A stretch of DNA of 64,000 nt from Allobacillus salarius (GTDB lineage Bacteria > Bacillota > Bacilli > Bacillales > Alkalibacillaceae), in NCBI RefSeq assembly GCF_007559425.1, contig NZ_VMHE01000004.1, positions 62,001 to 126,000 of the forward strand, given 5' to 3'. Positions 47,244-57,585 of the stretch are shown piece by piece. How positions within the stretch are numbered: the stretch's first letter is position 1; every line of letters starts with the position of its first letter. The translations under genes were made by a program, and so were the position numbers. A model generated the notes under the pieces. That model was given only the letters and a program-made list of their open reading frames with translations, was not told where the DNA came from and ran no database searches.

Positions 47244-47285
47244 TCATCATACCTCCATTTATTTTCAATCTATATCGTATATTAG

Positions 47286-47314
47286 TTCACAAATCGTTTG
47301 CAAGGGATTATAAT
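47286..47314 (+). promoter_or_regulatory. Promoter of the peroxiredoxin gene
   Basis: TTCACA (47286-47291), 17 bp, TATAAT (47309-47314). The -10 is part of TTATAATAGAATATAA, which has TTATA / TATAA arms like a PerR box but is one base too long. Confidence 0.65.
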
Positions 47315-47367
47315 AGAATATAAATCCTAGTAAACATATAGGAATTAAATTATAGGAGGGTTACACT

Positions 47368-48030
47368 ATGTCTGAAGAAATGAATCAGCAACCTGAGATT
47401 CGCATACCACGTGTAGGTGAAAAAGCACCTCATTTTGAAGCATTAACAACTCAAGGAATGAAAAGGTTGGAAGACTACCAAGGGAAGTATTTAGTATTGT
47501 TCTCCCATCCAGCAGATTTCACACCTGTTTGCACAACTGAATTTGTTGCTTTCCAAGCGATCTATCCACAGCTCCGTGAATTGAACACAGAACTGTTAGG
47601 TCTTAGTATCGACAGTAATCAGTCTCACTTAGCTTGGGTCAACAATATCGAAGAAAATTTTAATATTAAAATTGAATTTCCTGTTATTGCTGACTTGAAT
47701 AAAGACGTCGCATCTAAATACGGCATGTTAACACCAGAACATAATTCCACAGAGACGAATCGAGCTGTCTTTGTCATTGATGATAAAGGAATTGTTCGTG
47801 GAATTATCTATTACCCATTACAAACGGGAAGAAACATGGACGAAATCGTTCGCTTGATCAAAGCATTGCAAACGACTGACGAACATAAAGTCTCTACTCC
47901 TGCAAACTGGGAGCCTGGTGATAAGGTCATCGTTCCACCACCTTCTACTCAAAAAGAGCTAGAAGAACGTAAAAAAGATGACAGCTTAGAAATGATTGAT
48001 TGGTATTTGGCTAAAAAATCACTCGATTAA
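47368..48030 (+). CDS. 1-Cys peroxiredoxin (Prx6 type)
   Basis: A 220-aa peroxiredoxin. The peroxidatic Cys55 is in HPADFTPVCTTEF, and it is the only cysteine in the protein, so it is a 1-Cys enzyme. The long C-terminal arm (PANWEPGDKVIVPPP) is typical of the Prx6 subfamily. It reduces hydrogen peroxide and alkyl hydroperoxides and needs an external thiol, in Bacillaceae perhaps bacillithiol. Shine-Dalgarno TAGGAGG. Monocistronic with promoter and terminator. Confidence 0.93.
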   Translation: MSEEMNQQPEIRIPRVGEKAPHFEALTTQGMKRLEDYQGKYLVLFSHPADFTPVCTTEFVAFQAIYPQLRELNTELLGLSIDSNQSHLAWVNNIEENFNIKIEFPVIADLNKDVASKYGMLTPEHNSTETNRAVFVIDDKGIVRGIIYYPLQTGRNMDEIVRLIKALQTTDEHKVSTPANWEPGDKVIVPPPSTQKELEERKKDDSLEMIDWYLAKKSLD

Positions 48031-48046
48031 TCTACCAACCCATAAA

Positions 48047-48081
48047 TAAAACTCCTCATTCTCGGTGAATGAGGAGTTTTA
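48047..48081. terminator. Bidirectional terminator between peroxiredoxin and UPF0182
   Basis: AAAACTCCTCATTC-N5-GAATGAGGAGTTTT perfect stem with A/T flanks on both sides. Confidence 0.9.
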
Positions 48082-48088
48082 ATATGAA

Positions 48089-50842
48089 TTATTCTACTTC
48101 AGCTAGTTTTTCTTCGATTTGGGTCATGATGTCTGCAGCTTCTTGCCAATCTCCATTTGATAATGCATTTTGATATTGCTCAAATAAATCGGAGAACTCG
48201 TTCAATAACTCATTCGCTTCATCTAATGGGACACCTGCTTCACCTTCTTCAATTTCATCAGGTGCTGCATTAGATTCGATATAAGTCAAAATTCGATTTA
48301 ACGCTTTATCAAACGTCGCTTCCATCACGATATAATCTTCATAAGCAATGATAACCTGCTTCACTTCCGGTAAAGATGTTTCATTACTTGATTCGATATA
48401 AATGGGTTCTACATACATCATCGTGTCTTCGATTGGAATAGCCAAGAGATTTCCTCGAATGACTTTTGATCCACCTTGCGACCATAAATTCAATTCTTGA
48501 GAAATCGTACTATCCTGGTTGATTCTGTTTTCGATCTGTTGTGGACCATACACATTTCGCTGTTTCGGGAAGCGATAAACAATTTTCTCACCATAATGCT
48601 CACCATCATTTCGCACACCAATCCATGCAATCATGTTTTGTCGCTGCCTTGGTGTATATGGCATCATCAATATAAACTCTTCTTGCTCTGCATCTGGTAA
48701 CTTCATCGTTACGTAATATGGATCCATTTCGGTATCTGAATCGTAATATTTCTCAGTCGGGAACTGCCAGAAATCTTCTCGGTTATAAAAGACTTCTAAG
48801 TTTTCCATGTGATACGTTCCATACATTTCTGCTTGAATGCTGAACAACCGCTCCGGATAACGGAAATGAGCTTGAAGATTTTCTGGAATGTCTTCCGTAA
48901 ATAAATCCGGGAACATATTTGCATACGTTTGAACAAGTGGGTCTTCTTCATCGACGATATAAAAATTCACTTCACCAGTATAAGCATCAATTTCGATTTT
49001 GACTGAGTTTTTAATATAGTTATTTTTATCATTGTATTTCTCTGCATATGGATATTGGCTATCTGTTAAATAAGCATCGATAATCCATGCAAGACTTCCA
49101 TCATCCCGCACATAAATATATGGGTCTTCCTCATATTCAAAGAATGGAGCAATGCGTTTCACCCGATCTAAAATGTTTCGTGTGACAAGGATCTGACTTT
49201 CATCGGTTACTTGATCAGACACTAACATCCGGAATGACATCTCATTCAATGAAAAGAGTAATCGATTCAGTCCAGTGAACGGAATCCCTGTATCCGCTTC
49301 ATAACGATTAGATACGTTTGATTCGCCATCTGGATAGTCAAACTCATCCACGGCTGAGTTTACGATGACAGTTGGATACGATTGTTCACCGAAATAAATT
49401 TGCGGGCGTTCTACATCAATCTCACCCGATGTCGGTAAGTTTTTCACGAGGTATTTAGGTTGCCCTTGTGCTGTCACTTCATTTACGTGACTCATCGCAA
49501 CACCATAGCCATGTGTATATCGTAAGTTTTGGTTTACCCATGTTTGTGCTTGCTCTGGTAAATCTTTCATACTTAATTCACGGGCACCGATAAACACTTG
49601 TTCATATTCACCGTCAATCATATAACGGTCAATATCGATATCTTTAAACTCATAATACGTACGGAACGTTTGGATTTGATTATAAACATCCTTCAACGGA
49701 CGTGAGTCATTAATTCGAATATTATTGATCGTCATTTCATTTCGTTCGACCATCTCCTCATCCAACGAAGCATTTCCTGGATGATCTTTCACTTCCATAT
49801 CTTCCAACTCGTACGCCTGGCGCGTCATTGCTAAGTTTTTTTCTAGATATGGGGTCTCTTGTTGGAATTCATTTGGTGAGACGATGAATTGTTGAACGAC
49901 TACTGATACTGCTTGACTGCCGAATAATACAAGTAAATAAAGACCAAACGGAATGATCAACCGCATATAATTTTTACGGAATAGCGTTATTACGGCCCAA
50001 ACAGTTGCTAGCACTGTTACTGCAGCAAGTACATAAGCACTTGGAATGTTAATGACGTCATCTGTATAGCTTACCCCATAAACAGCGCTCTTTTGGAATG
50101 CATTTACTTGATTAGTAAATAAAGCATCATACATACCGAGGTAATGTGTAGCCGCTAATGATAGTCCGAAAATAATCATGTAAAAAGCTAACTGTATTTT
50201 AGCGATGCGGTGATGAAATGCTTGAAACATGAAATAACTGAAAGCTGCGACACCCGCTAAAATTAAGGAAAGAATCATCAAAACGTTCAACACGAAATTA
50301 AGCACGGGTAATGTAAAAAAGTAAAATGAAAGGTCATGTCCGAAATGCGGATCCGCTTGGTTGAAGCTGACTTGGTTGAACACCTTTAACACAGGCTCCC
50401 AGCCAATTTTTTGGACAATGAAACTTCCAAGTAAACCAATTAAAATGGAAATAATGATATTGGTCCATGTAACCATCTTTTTCGGACCGATTTGTTGAAT
50501 AAACTTCGCCTTACCGATTGTATCAATGATAATTTTTTGCATCCCGGCAAGGGTGAAATAGGTGAAAATAAAAAACAATAAGAATCCAGCAACGATTAAA
50601 CTGATCTTTGTAATCAACGTTGTCGTATAAACAGATTCAAAGCCTAATGATTCCATCCAAATATAATTCGTCAAAAAATTAAAGATGACTGGAATGGTTA
50701 GTAACAGAAGAAAGATGAAGAAAAAGATCGTTCCCCATTTAAAGATTTTCTTCTTTTGAGTAGAGGTCATTTTATTTTGATTAAAAACAACCGTTTTCGA
50801 TTTGCCTTTTGGCCCATTTGGACCGTTCGTCGTCCAATTCAT
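48089..50842 (-). CDS. UPF0182 family membrane protein
   Basis: A 917-aa protein of the UPF0182 family. A cytoplasmic N-terminus is followed by about seven membrane helices within the first 320 residues, then a long extracytoplasmic domain containing YTHGYGVAMSHVNEVT, QIYFGEQSYPTVIVN and QGGSKVIRGNLLAIP, all conserved. The C-terminus is an acidic helical tail with a coiled-coil look. The function is unknown. The ATG at 50842 follows GTGAGGG; the longer frame to 50878 is not favoured. The gene is large and monocistronic. Confidence 0.9.
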   Translation of the reverse strand: MNWTTNGPNGPKGKSKTVVFNQNKMTSTQKKKIFKWGTIFFFIFLLLLTIPVIFNFLTNYIWMESLGFESVYTTTLITKISLIVAGFLLFFIFTYFTLAGMQKIIIDTIGKAKFIQQIGPKKMVTWTNIIISILIGLLGSFIVQKIGWEPVLKVFNQVSFNQADPHFGHDLSFYFFTLPVLNFVLNVLMILSLILAGVAAFSYFMFQAFHHRIAKIQLAFYMIIFGLSLAATHYLGMYDALFTNQVNAFQKSAVYGVSYTDDVINIPSAYVLAAVTVLATVWAVITLFRKNYMRLIIPFGLYLLVLFGSQAVSVVVQQFIVSPNEFQQETPYLEKNLAMTRQAYELEDMEVKDHPGNASLDEEMVERNEMTINNIRINDSRPLKDVYNQIQTFRTYYEFKDIDIDRYMIDGEYEQVFIGARELSMKDLPEQAQTWVNQNLRYTHGYGVAMSHVNEVTAQGQPKYLVKNLPTSGEIDVERPQIYFGEQSYPTVIVNSAVDEFDYPDGESNVSNRYEADTGIPFTGLNRLLFSLNEMSFRMLVSDQVTDESQILVTRNILDRVKRIAPFFEYEEDPYIYVRDDGSLAWIIDAYLTDSQYPYAEKYNDKNNYIKNSVKIEIDAYTGEVNFYIVDEEDPLVQTYANMFPDLFTEDIPENLQAHFRYPERLFSIQAEMYGTYHMENLEVFYNREDFWQFPTEKYYDSDTEMDPYYVTMKLPDAEQEEFILMMPYTPRQRQNMIAWIGVRNDGEHYGEKIVYRFPKQRNVYGPQQIENRINQDSTISQELNLWSQGGSKVIRGNLLAIPIEDTMMYVEPIYIESSNETSLPEVKQVIIAYEDYIVMEATFDKALNRILTYIESNAAPDEIEEGEAGVPLDEANELLNEFSDLFEQYQNALSNGDWQEAADIMTQIEEKLAEVE

Positions 50843-51061
50843 TATGTATTCCCTCACTTTTCTTTCATATATAACCATTTTATCATACGTTTACTGTCTC
50901 GACATGGATTGTAGTAAAACAATGTAAAAAATCTATTTAGCATACAAGAAGAAACTGAGCCAATAGAAAAACGTTGATTCAAAAGACGAAATATCATTTG
51001 AAGTAAGCAGACATGAAGCGTAGTCAATACGCAATAAGGTTAGATGAATGACGATACGGTG

Positions 51062-51145
51062 GCTGACTGCTGATGTTCACATGCTGACTGCTGAAGTTCA
51101 CCCGCTGACTGCTGATGTTCACCCCATGACTGTTGAAGTTAACCA
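51062..51145. repeat. Second 21-bp tandem repeat array
   Basis: Four copies of a 21-bp unit (GCTGACTGCTGATGTTCACC and variants) start at 51062, 51083, 51104 and 51125. Its sequence is unrelated to the 21-bp array at 27.7 kb. The 495-bp gap 50843-51337 otherwise holds only the tyrS terminator. Confidence 0.9.
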
Positions 51146-51257
51146 CCCAAGTAAAAGCTAGCCTATAAATTGTCGCACTGCAAGGCCGTAAAACTTTTAT
51201 ATTGAAAAATAGCGGCCACGCAACGCCCAGTGTTTTGATAGAGAGTCATATAAGCAG

Positions 51258-51298
51258 AAAACCCGAACAATTTATTTAGGTCTAAATTGTCCGGGTTT
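51258..51298 (-). terminator. Terminator after tyrS
   Basis: AAACCCGGACAATTTA / TAAATTGTTCGGGTTT arms with one mismatch and a T-rich end in minus orientation. Confidence 0.85.
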
Positions 51299-51337
51299 CA
51301 ATTTTTATATATTTTTTATCTGTTTCCGCCGTTGGGC

Positions 51338-52630
<1,293 letters not shown>

Positions 52631-52649
52631 CTATTTATTTTTTACACAA

Positions 52650-52883
52650 AAAAATCCCACGTCCTATCATAGGGACGAGGGAATCGCGGTACCACCCTAG
52701 TTACAGCATTTAGCTGTCACTCATTCAGATAACGGATTTACCGTCTCTAACTTTCATTAGAGAATGCTCCAAGTCGTAATTCGAATCATGAATCGGACTG
52801 GTTCGCACCAACCACCAGTTCTCTGTTGCTCCTAAGACATGTTCTACTCTCACTCTTCAATACATTAATATTAAGATTTATTT
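52650..52883 (-). ncRNA. T-box riboswitch, tyrosine-specific
   Basis: In minus orientation the leader has the T-box core AGGGTGGTACCGCG (52684-52698 region), whose UGGU part pairs with the uncharged tRNA NCCA end. A terminator CCC-CGTCC / GGACG-GGG with a seven-T run follows (about 52650-52682). A stem I region contains GAATTACGACTTGG, where TAC (52776-52778) is a plausible Tyr specifier codon. High uncharged tRNA-Tyr would favour antitermination and tyrS expression. Confidence 0.92.
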
Positions 52884-52889
52884 TCATTT

Positions 52890-52918
52890 ATTAAAGCATA
52901 TCTATATTTATTTTTCAA
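52890..52918 (-). promoter_or_regulatory. Promoter of the tyrS T-box transcript
   Basis: TTGAAA (52913-52918), 17 bp, TTTAAT (52890-52895) on the minus strand, just ahead of the leader. Confidence 0.65.
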
Positions 52919-53031
52919 CTAGAAACAATATTATTCTCTTCATATCATTCGTTGAATTATCAGGTAATTTGTAATATGTAGTGTCTATTAATCTATGCTA
53001 TAATAAATTAGATTATTTAGGAGGTTTGAAG

Positions 53032-56000
53032 ATGGGTTCAAATGAATCAAAAAATAAATTCCTGAAATTTTTTCAAGACGGAAAGTTTCCTCGTTTTACA
53101 CGAATCGGCTTAGATGTTGGTTGGAATATTTTATTATTCTTTATCGTCATCGGACTCGTAGGCGGATTCATCGTAGGAGGCGTCGGATTGGGATATTTCG
53201 CTTCATTGGTAGATGATATGCCCGTTGAAGATGAAGATGAAATGAAACAACTCATATTTGACTACGAAGAGACTTCTCACATTTACTTTGCGAACGATGT
53301 GTATATGGGTAAGCTTCGTAGTGACATTCATAGAGAAGAAACAACATTAGATAAAGTATCAGATCATGTAAAAGATGCTGTCATCGCAACTGAAGACGAA
53401 CTATTTTATGAGCATAATGGATTCGTACCGAAAGCGATTATGCGTGCGATGTTACAAGAATTCACAAATGCTGACTCCCAAACGGGTGGTAGTACATTAA
53501 CACAGCAGATTGTAAAAAAACAAATTCTTTCCAGTGAAGTTTCCTTTGACCGGAAAGCAAAAGAAATTTTAATAGCTTCGAGAATTGAGAAGTTCATCGA
53601 GAAAGATCAATTGTTAGAAGCTTATTTAAATATCGTTCCTTTTGGGCGGGATTCTTCGGGTAGAAACATAGCCGGCATTCAAGCTGCTGCAGATGGTCTG
53701 TTTGATGTATCACCAAGTGAACTGAACTTGGCTCAAGCAGCATACATAGCAGGTATGCCGCAAAACCCTTATGCTTATACACCGTTTCTACAAGGTGGCG
53801 AAAAGAAATCAGAAAAAGCATTACAGGATGGCTTAGACCGGAAAAATATTGTTTTAAGCAGAATGTTAGAAACGGGAAAGATTACCGAAGAACAATATAA
53901 TGAAGCTAGAGATTTTGATGTAATTGCTAGTTTGACAGATAAAAAGGAATCACTTTTTTCAGATTATCCTTATTTAACTATCGAGATCGAACAACGTGCC
54001 ATTGAGAAAATGGCATTGCATTTAGCAAAGAATGATGGTTATTCAAAAGAAGAGTTTTATTCGGCGGACGAGAAAGAATCTCGAACGGAATATCGTGAAC
54101 AAGCGGAACGTGATTTGAAACATAAAGGCTACAGCATCCATACAACCATCAACAAAGATATATACGATGCTTGGCAGGAAGCTACCGCAAATTACGGTCA
54201 CTTCTATCCAACGAAAACAGTTCAGGTTACTAATCCGCAAACTGGTGAATTGGAATCGCGTGAAATTCCAATTGAAACGGGTGCGAGTATGATTGAAAAC
54301 AGCACAGGACGGATTATTTCGTTTGTAGGTGGACGTGGCTATAAAAATGACAATATCAACTATGCTTTTTATAACACTCGACCAAACGGAAGTACGATGA
54401 AGCCGTTGCTCGGTTATGGACCAGCGTTTGAACAAGGAATTTTCCAACCGGGTTCACCAGTACCAGATATTGGTTTTACGATAGGTGACTGGTCACCTTC
54501 CAACTATGCTGGTAGAGAACGTGGTATTGTGACGGCAAGAGAAGCTTTGGCAAAATCTCATAACCTGCCTGCTACTCGTGTCATGCGTGGATTATTGGCT
54601 GTTGATAATAACCCAGCAAGATATTTAACGAAACTGGGTATTACCGAATCCAACGAACAAGCACAAACGGAGAATTTCGCTCCTGCAGTCTTAGGCTCTT
54701 TCTACACAACAGTCGCAGATGTGACGAGTGGGTTTACAGCATTTTCGAATGGCGGAAAACGAGCTGAACCGTTTATGATTGAAAAAATAGTAGACCAGGA
54801 TGGTAACCCTGTTTATGAGCATGAGGTTGAAGAAACCGAAGTCTTTTCGCCACAAACAGCATATTTAACGCTGGATGTTATGCGTGATGTTATATCAAAC
54901 GGTACAGCAACCTATGTGAACAGTCGTTTGAATAACACGAGTGTTGATTGGGCCGGAAAAACGGGTACATCTCAAAACTTTGCAGATGCTTGGTTTGTCG
55001 GTACAAATCCAAATGTGACAATCGGTACATGGTTCGGGTACGGATTATATGATTTAGATGCAAGTGGAAGAGTGACAGATAGAGAAAGTAATATTATGAG
55101 TCTAAACAGTTGTCCTGGTGGCTGTTCGCTTGGTTATAGTAATCGTAATACAGGTTACTGGTCAGAACTGGTGAATGCAGCGGCAGAAATTGACCCTGAA
55201 CTTGTTACACCTAGCAAGCGACATGAAAGCCCAGGTGGAATCGTGCAGCGTAGCTACTGCTTGATTTCTGGAAAACTTCCTAGCGATGCTTGTCAAGCGC
55301 TCGGATTAGTTCAAACCGATCTCTTTAATATCGAACATGTTCCAACAGAAAAAGATGACAGTGTCATGAAAGGTAACTATGTAAAAATCGGTGATAAAAC
55401 GTATGAAGCTGCCGATTCGACTCCAGAAGAATTTACGGAACAAGGCTATTTCATTAAACCTGATTTCATTAAAGAAATGGGGCCTGCTTGGTTCCAGATT
55501 GATGACCTCAGTAAACTGCTGCCGGATAATGAAGCTTGGAATGATTTAGTCGTCCCTGAATCTGAATCACCTAAAAACAGTAATCCTGGAACGCCAAGTG
55601 GTGTTTCCATGAGTGGTAGCACATTAACATGGAACGATAGCAGTAATGCGATCGGCTACCGCGTCTTTATGGCTAATGAAAAAGGTGGAGACTTTAAACA
55701 GATTGACGCTACGACAGAAACTTCAATACGTGTTCCATCGAAAAATAAAGTTTACGCTGTTCGTGCAGTGAATTTTTATGGTAAAGAATCTAGTATGTCC
55801 AGTACAGTCATATACGGTAACGTAACTTCTGAAGAAGAGAAAAAGAAAAAAGAAGAAGAGAAGAAAAAGAAAGAGGAACAAAAGAAGAAGGAAGAAGAAC
55901 GTAAGAAAAAAGAAGAAGAAAAGAAAAAGAAAGAAGAGCAAAAGAAGAAAGAAGAAGAGGAAAAGAAAAAAGAGGAAGAGAAAAAGAAAGAAGAGGAAGA

Positions 56001-56103
56001 GAAAAAGAAAGAAGAGGAAGAGAAAAAGAAAGAAGAACAAAAGAAGAAAGAAGAAGAAGAGAAAAAGGATGACGATGAGGAGAAAGAAAACACAGGAAAC
56101 TAA
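53032..56103 (+). CDS. Class A penicillin-binding protein with FN3-like domain and Lys/Glu tail
   Basis: A 1023-aa bifunctional peptidoglycan synthase. One membrane helix near residues 25-60 is followed by a GT51 glycosyltransferase (catalytic Glu121 in ATEDELFYEHNG, then GGSTLTQQ). The transpeptidase has Ser454 (STMK), SHN at 509-511 and KTGTS at 643-647. A fibronectin III-like domain (about 850-930) precedes a tail of about 90 residues, E934 to the end, composed nearly only of Lys and Glu. The ATG at 53032 follows TAGGAGG. An extended -10 (TGCTATAAT, 52996-53004) is a likely promoter. PBP1A/2c-like; exact orthologue uncertain. Confidence 0.9.
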   Translation: MGSNESKNKFLKFFQDGKFPRFTRIGLDVGWNILLFFIVIGLVGGFIVGGVGLGYFASLVDDMPVEDEDEMKQLIFDYEETSHIYFANDVYMGKLRSDIHREETTLDKVSDHVKDAVIATEDELFYEHNGFVPKAIMRAMLQEFTNADSQTGGSTLTQQIVKKQILSSEVSFDRKAKEILIASRIEKFIEKDQLLEAYLNIVPFGRDSSGRNIAGIQAAADGLFDVSPSELNLAQAAYIAGMPQNPYAYTPFLQGGEKKSEKALQDGLDRKNIVLSRMLETGKITEEQYNEARDFDVIASLTDKKESLFSDYPYLTIEIEQRAIEKMALHLAKNDGYSKEEFYSADEKESRTEYREQAERDLKHKGYSIHTTINKDIYDAWQEATANYGHFYPTKTVQVTNPQTGELESREIPIETGASMIENSTGRIISFVGGRGYKNDNINYAFYNTRPNGSTMKPLLGYGPAFEQGIFQPGSPVPDIGFTIGDWSPSNYAGRERGIVTAREALAKSHNLPATRVMRGLLAVDNNPARYLTKLGITESNEQAQTENFAPAVLGSFYTTVADVTSGFTAFSNGGKRAEPFMIEKIVDQDGNPVYEHEVEETEVFSPQTAYLTLDVMRDVISNGTATYVNSRLNNTSVDWAGKTGTSQNFADAWFVGTNPNVTIGTWFGYGLYDLDASGRVTDRESNIMSLNSCPGGCSLGYSNRNTGYWSELVNAAAEIDPELVTPSKRHESPGGIVQRSYCLISGKLPSDACQALGLVQTDLFNIEHVPTEKDDSVMKGNYVKIGDKTYEAADSTPEEFTEQGYFIKPDFIKEMGPAWFQIDDLSKLLPDNEAWNDLVVPESESPKNSNPGTPSGVSMSGSTLTWNDSSNAIGYRVFMANEKGGDFKQIDATTETSIRVPSKNKVYAVRAVNFYGKESSMSSTVIYGNVTSEEEKKKKEEEKKKKEEQKKKEEERKKKEEEKKKKEEQKKKEEEEKKKEEEKKKEEEEKKKEEEEKKKEEQKKKEEEEKKDDDEEKENTGN

Positions 56104-56153
56104 TTCTCAATCTCTCTGACTACAAATCTTAATTGGAAACCATCACCTTATTG

Positions 56154-56188
56154 GCAAGCAGCATAAGTTAGCTGCTTGCTATTTTTTT
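56154..56188 (+). terminator. Terminator after the PBP gene
   Basis: GCAAGCAGC-N8-GCTGCTTGC followed by TATTTTTTT. Confidence 0.9.
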
Positions 56189-56279
56189 ATGTCTCGAGTC
56201 CCCCCTCCTCCTTCTATTTTTCCAAATCATCTTCTGTTATAATTAAATGGAAGTCGTAATTTTTGTAGGTGGTGTCGAT

Positions 56280-56918
56280 TTGGAACACGCTAAAACATAT
56301 TACAGTCAAACCATTCAAAAAAATAATAAAGAAATTATCATTGAAGGGCCTGTCGATTCAGAACAGCTTAAAAATTATTACTTTGATGATGGGTTGAAAG
56401 CATTCAGGCCGCCCAAAAAACAGTATGATGCAATTCTTTCAATTGCCGATTTTGAAGAAGGTCGAATTATTATCGCTCGTGATGAGGATAAAATTATTGG
56501 CTATGCAACTTTTTTACACCCAGATCCAATGGAGCGTTGGGCAACATACAAAATGGATAATTTACTAGAATTAGGGGCTATTGAAGTCTCTCACGAATAC
56601 CGTGGGATGAAGGTTGGCTCCACCATCTTAGAACTATCCATGAGAGATGATTATATGGAAAATTATATTACAATTACGACGGAGTATCATTGGCATTGGG
56701 ATATGAAAACAACAGGACTAAGTATTTGGGAATATCGCAAAGTAATGGAAAAAATGATGGCCCATGGTGGCTTAAAACCGATGTCTACAGATGACCCAGA
56801 GATTGTTTCTCACCCTGCGAATTGCTTACTCGTCCGTATCGGAAAAAATGTAGATGCGGAATCCATTAAGTTGTTTGACTCCATGCGTTTCATGGGTCGT
56901 GAAGATTTCTTTTTATAA
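56280..56918 (+). CDS. acuA: Protein acetyltransferase AcuA
   Basis: A 212-aa GNAT-family protein. In B. subtilis AcuA acetylates and inactivates acetyl-CoA synthetase AcsA. Matching stretches are IIEGPVDSEQL, AFRPPKKQ, LELGAIEVSHEYRG, MENYITITTEYHWHWD and SHPANCLLVRIGKNV. A TTG at 56280 is preferred because GTAGGTGG lies just upstream and it gives LEHAKTY, as in B. subtilis; a longer frame from 56247 has no support. A TATAAT at 56238-56243 may be its -10. First gene of acuABC; acsA is not adjacent here. Confidence 0.95.
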   Translation: MEHAKTYYSQTIQKNNKEIIIEGPVDSEQLKNYYFDDGLKAFRPPKKQYDAILSIADFEEGRIIIARDEDKIIGYATFLHPDPMERWATYKMDNLLELGAIEVSHEYRGMKVGSTILELSMRDDYMENYITITTEYHWHWDMKTTGLSIWEYRKVMEKMMAHGGLKPMSTDDPEIVSHPANCLLVRIGKNVDAESIKLFDSMRFMGREDFFL

Positions 56919-56937
56919 TAAAGGGGCGTGATTGAGA

Positions 56938-57585
56938 ATGATAGTCGAAGAAGTTATGAGTAGAGATGTGATTACACTCTCCCCTCAAGACAAAATTGAA
57001 AGCGCTTTAAAATTGTTAAATGAGCACCATATTCGACACATCCCCATTACAGATGAGGAAGATCAAGTTGTCGGCATTGTTTCTGACCGAGATATACGTG
57101 ATGCAGCACCTTCCATATTAGCAGCTGAACAAAACTTGGATATATTAGAAAGTCCACTTCAATCGATTATGTCAAGTCCGGTGATTACTGCACACCCACT
57201 CGATTTCATCGAAGATATTGCTTCGCTTTTTTATGATTATGAAATTGCCTGTGTACCAGTCACGCATGCCAATAAGCTTATTGGTGTTGTTACCGAAAAG
57301 GATATTCTTTACACATTAATCCAAGTAACAGGTATTCGCGAGCAAAGCTCCCAAATTGAAATTCGTGTGCCTAATAAAATAGGAACATTACCGAAAATCG
57401 CTCAAATTATTAGTGATCGGAATACGAATATTTCTTCTGTCTTCCTCTATCCATCAAAAGAAGATCAAAGTGAAAGAGTAATTGTATTACGAGTTCAAAC
57501 GATGAATCCAATGCCCATCATCGATGAATTAAAAAAACAAGGCTATCATGTGATTTGGCCTAATTTACCGGGGATGAGCGAATGA
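56938..57585 (+). CDS. acuB: AcuB, CBS-ACT domain protein
   Basis: A 215-aa protein with two CBS domains (about 1-135; VMSRDVITLSPQDKIESAL, HIRHIPITDEEDQVVGIVSDRDI and MSSPVITAHPLDF, LIGVVTEKDIL) and a C-terminal ACT-like domain (EIRVPNKIGTLPKIAQII). This matches AcuB of the acetoin utilisation operon. Its precise role is unknown; CBS domains suggest nucleotide sensing. ATG at 56938 gives MIVEEVM as in B. subtilis. It overlaps acuC by 4 bp. Confidence 0.95.
   Translation: MIVEEVMSRDVITLSPQDKIESALKLLNEHHIRHIPITDEEDQVVGIVSDRDIRDAAPSILAAEQNLDILESPLQSIMSSPVITAHPLDFIEDIASLFYDYEIACVPVTHANKLIGVVTEKDILYTLIQVTGIREQSSQIEIRVPNKIGTLPKIAQIISDRNTNISSVFLYPSKEDQSERVIVLRVQTMNPMPIIDELKKQGYHVIWPNLPGMSE

Noticed and set aside
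47304..47322. PerR box at the peroxiredoxin promoter
   Set aside because: TTATAATAGAATATAA has the right arms but the spacing is one base too long for the TTATAATNATTATAA consensus, and TATAAT is needed there anyway as the -10.
55723..56110. Three minus-strand frames rich in Phe, Leu and Ser
   Set aside because: They are the antisense of the Lys/Glu-coding purine tract of the PBP gene.
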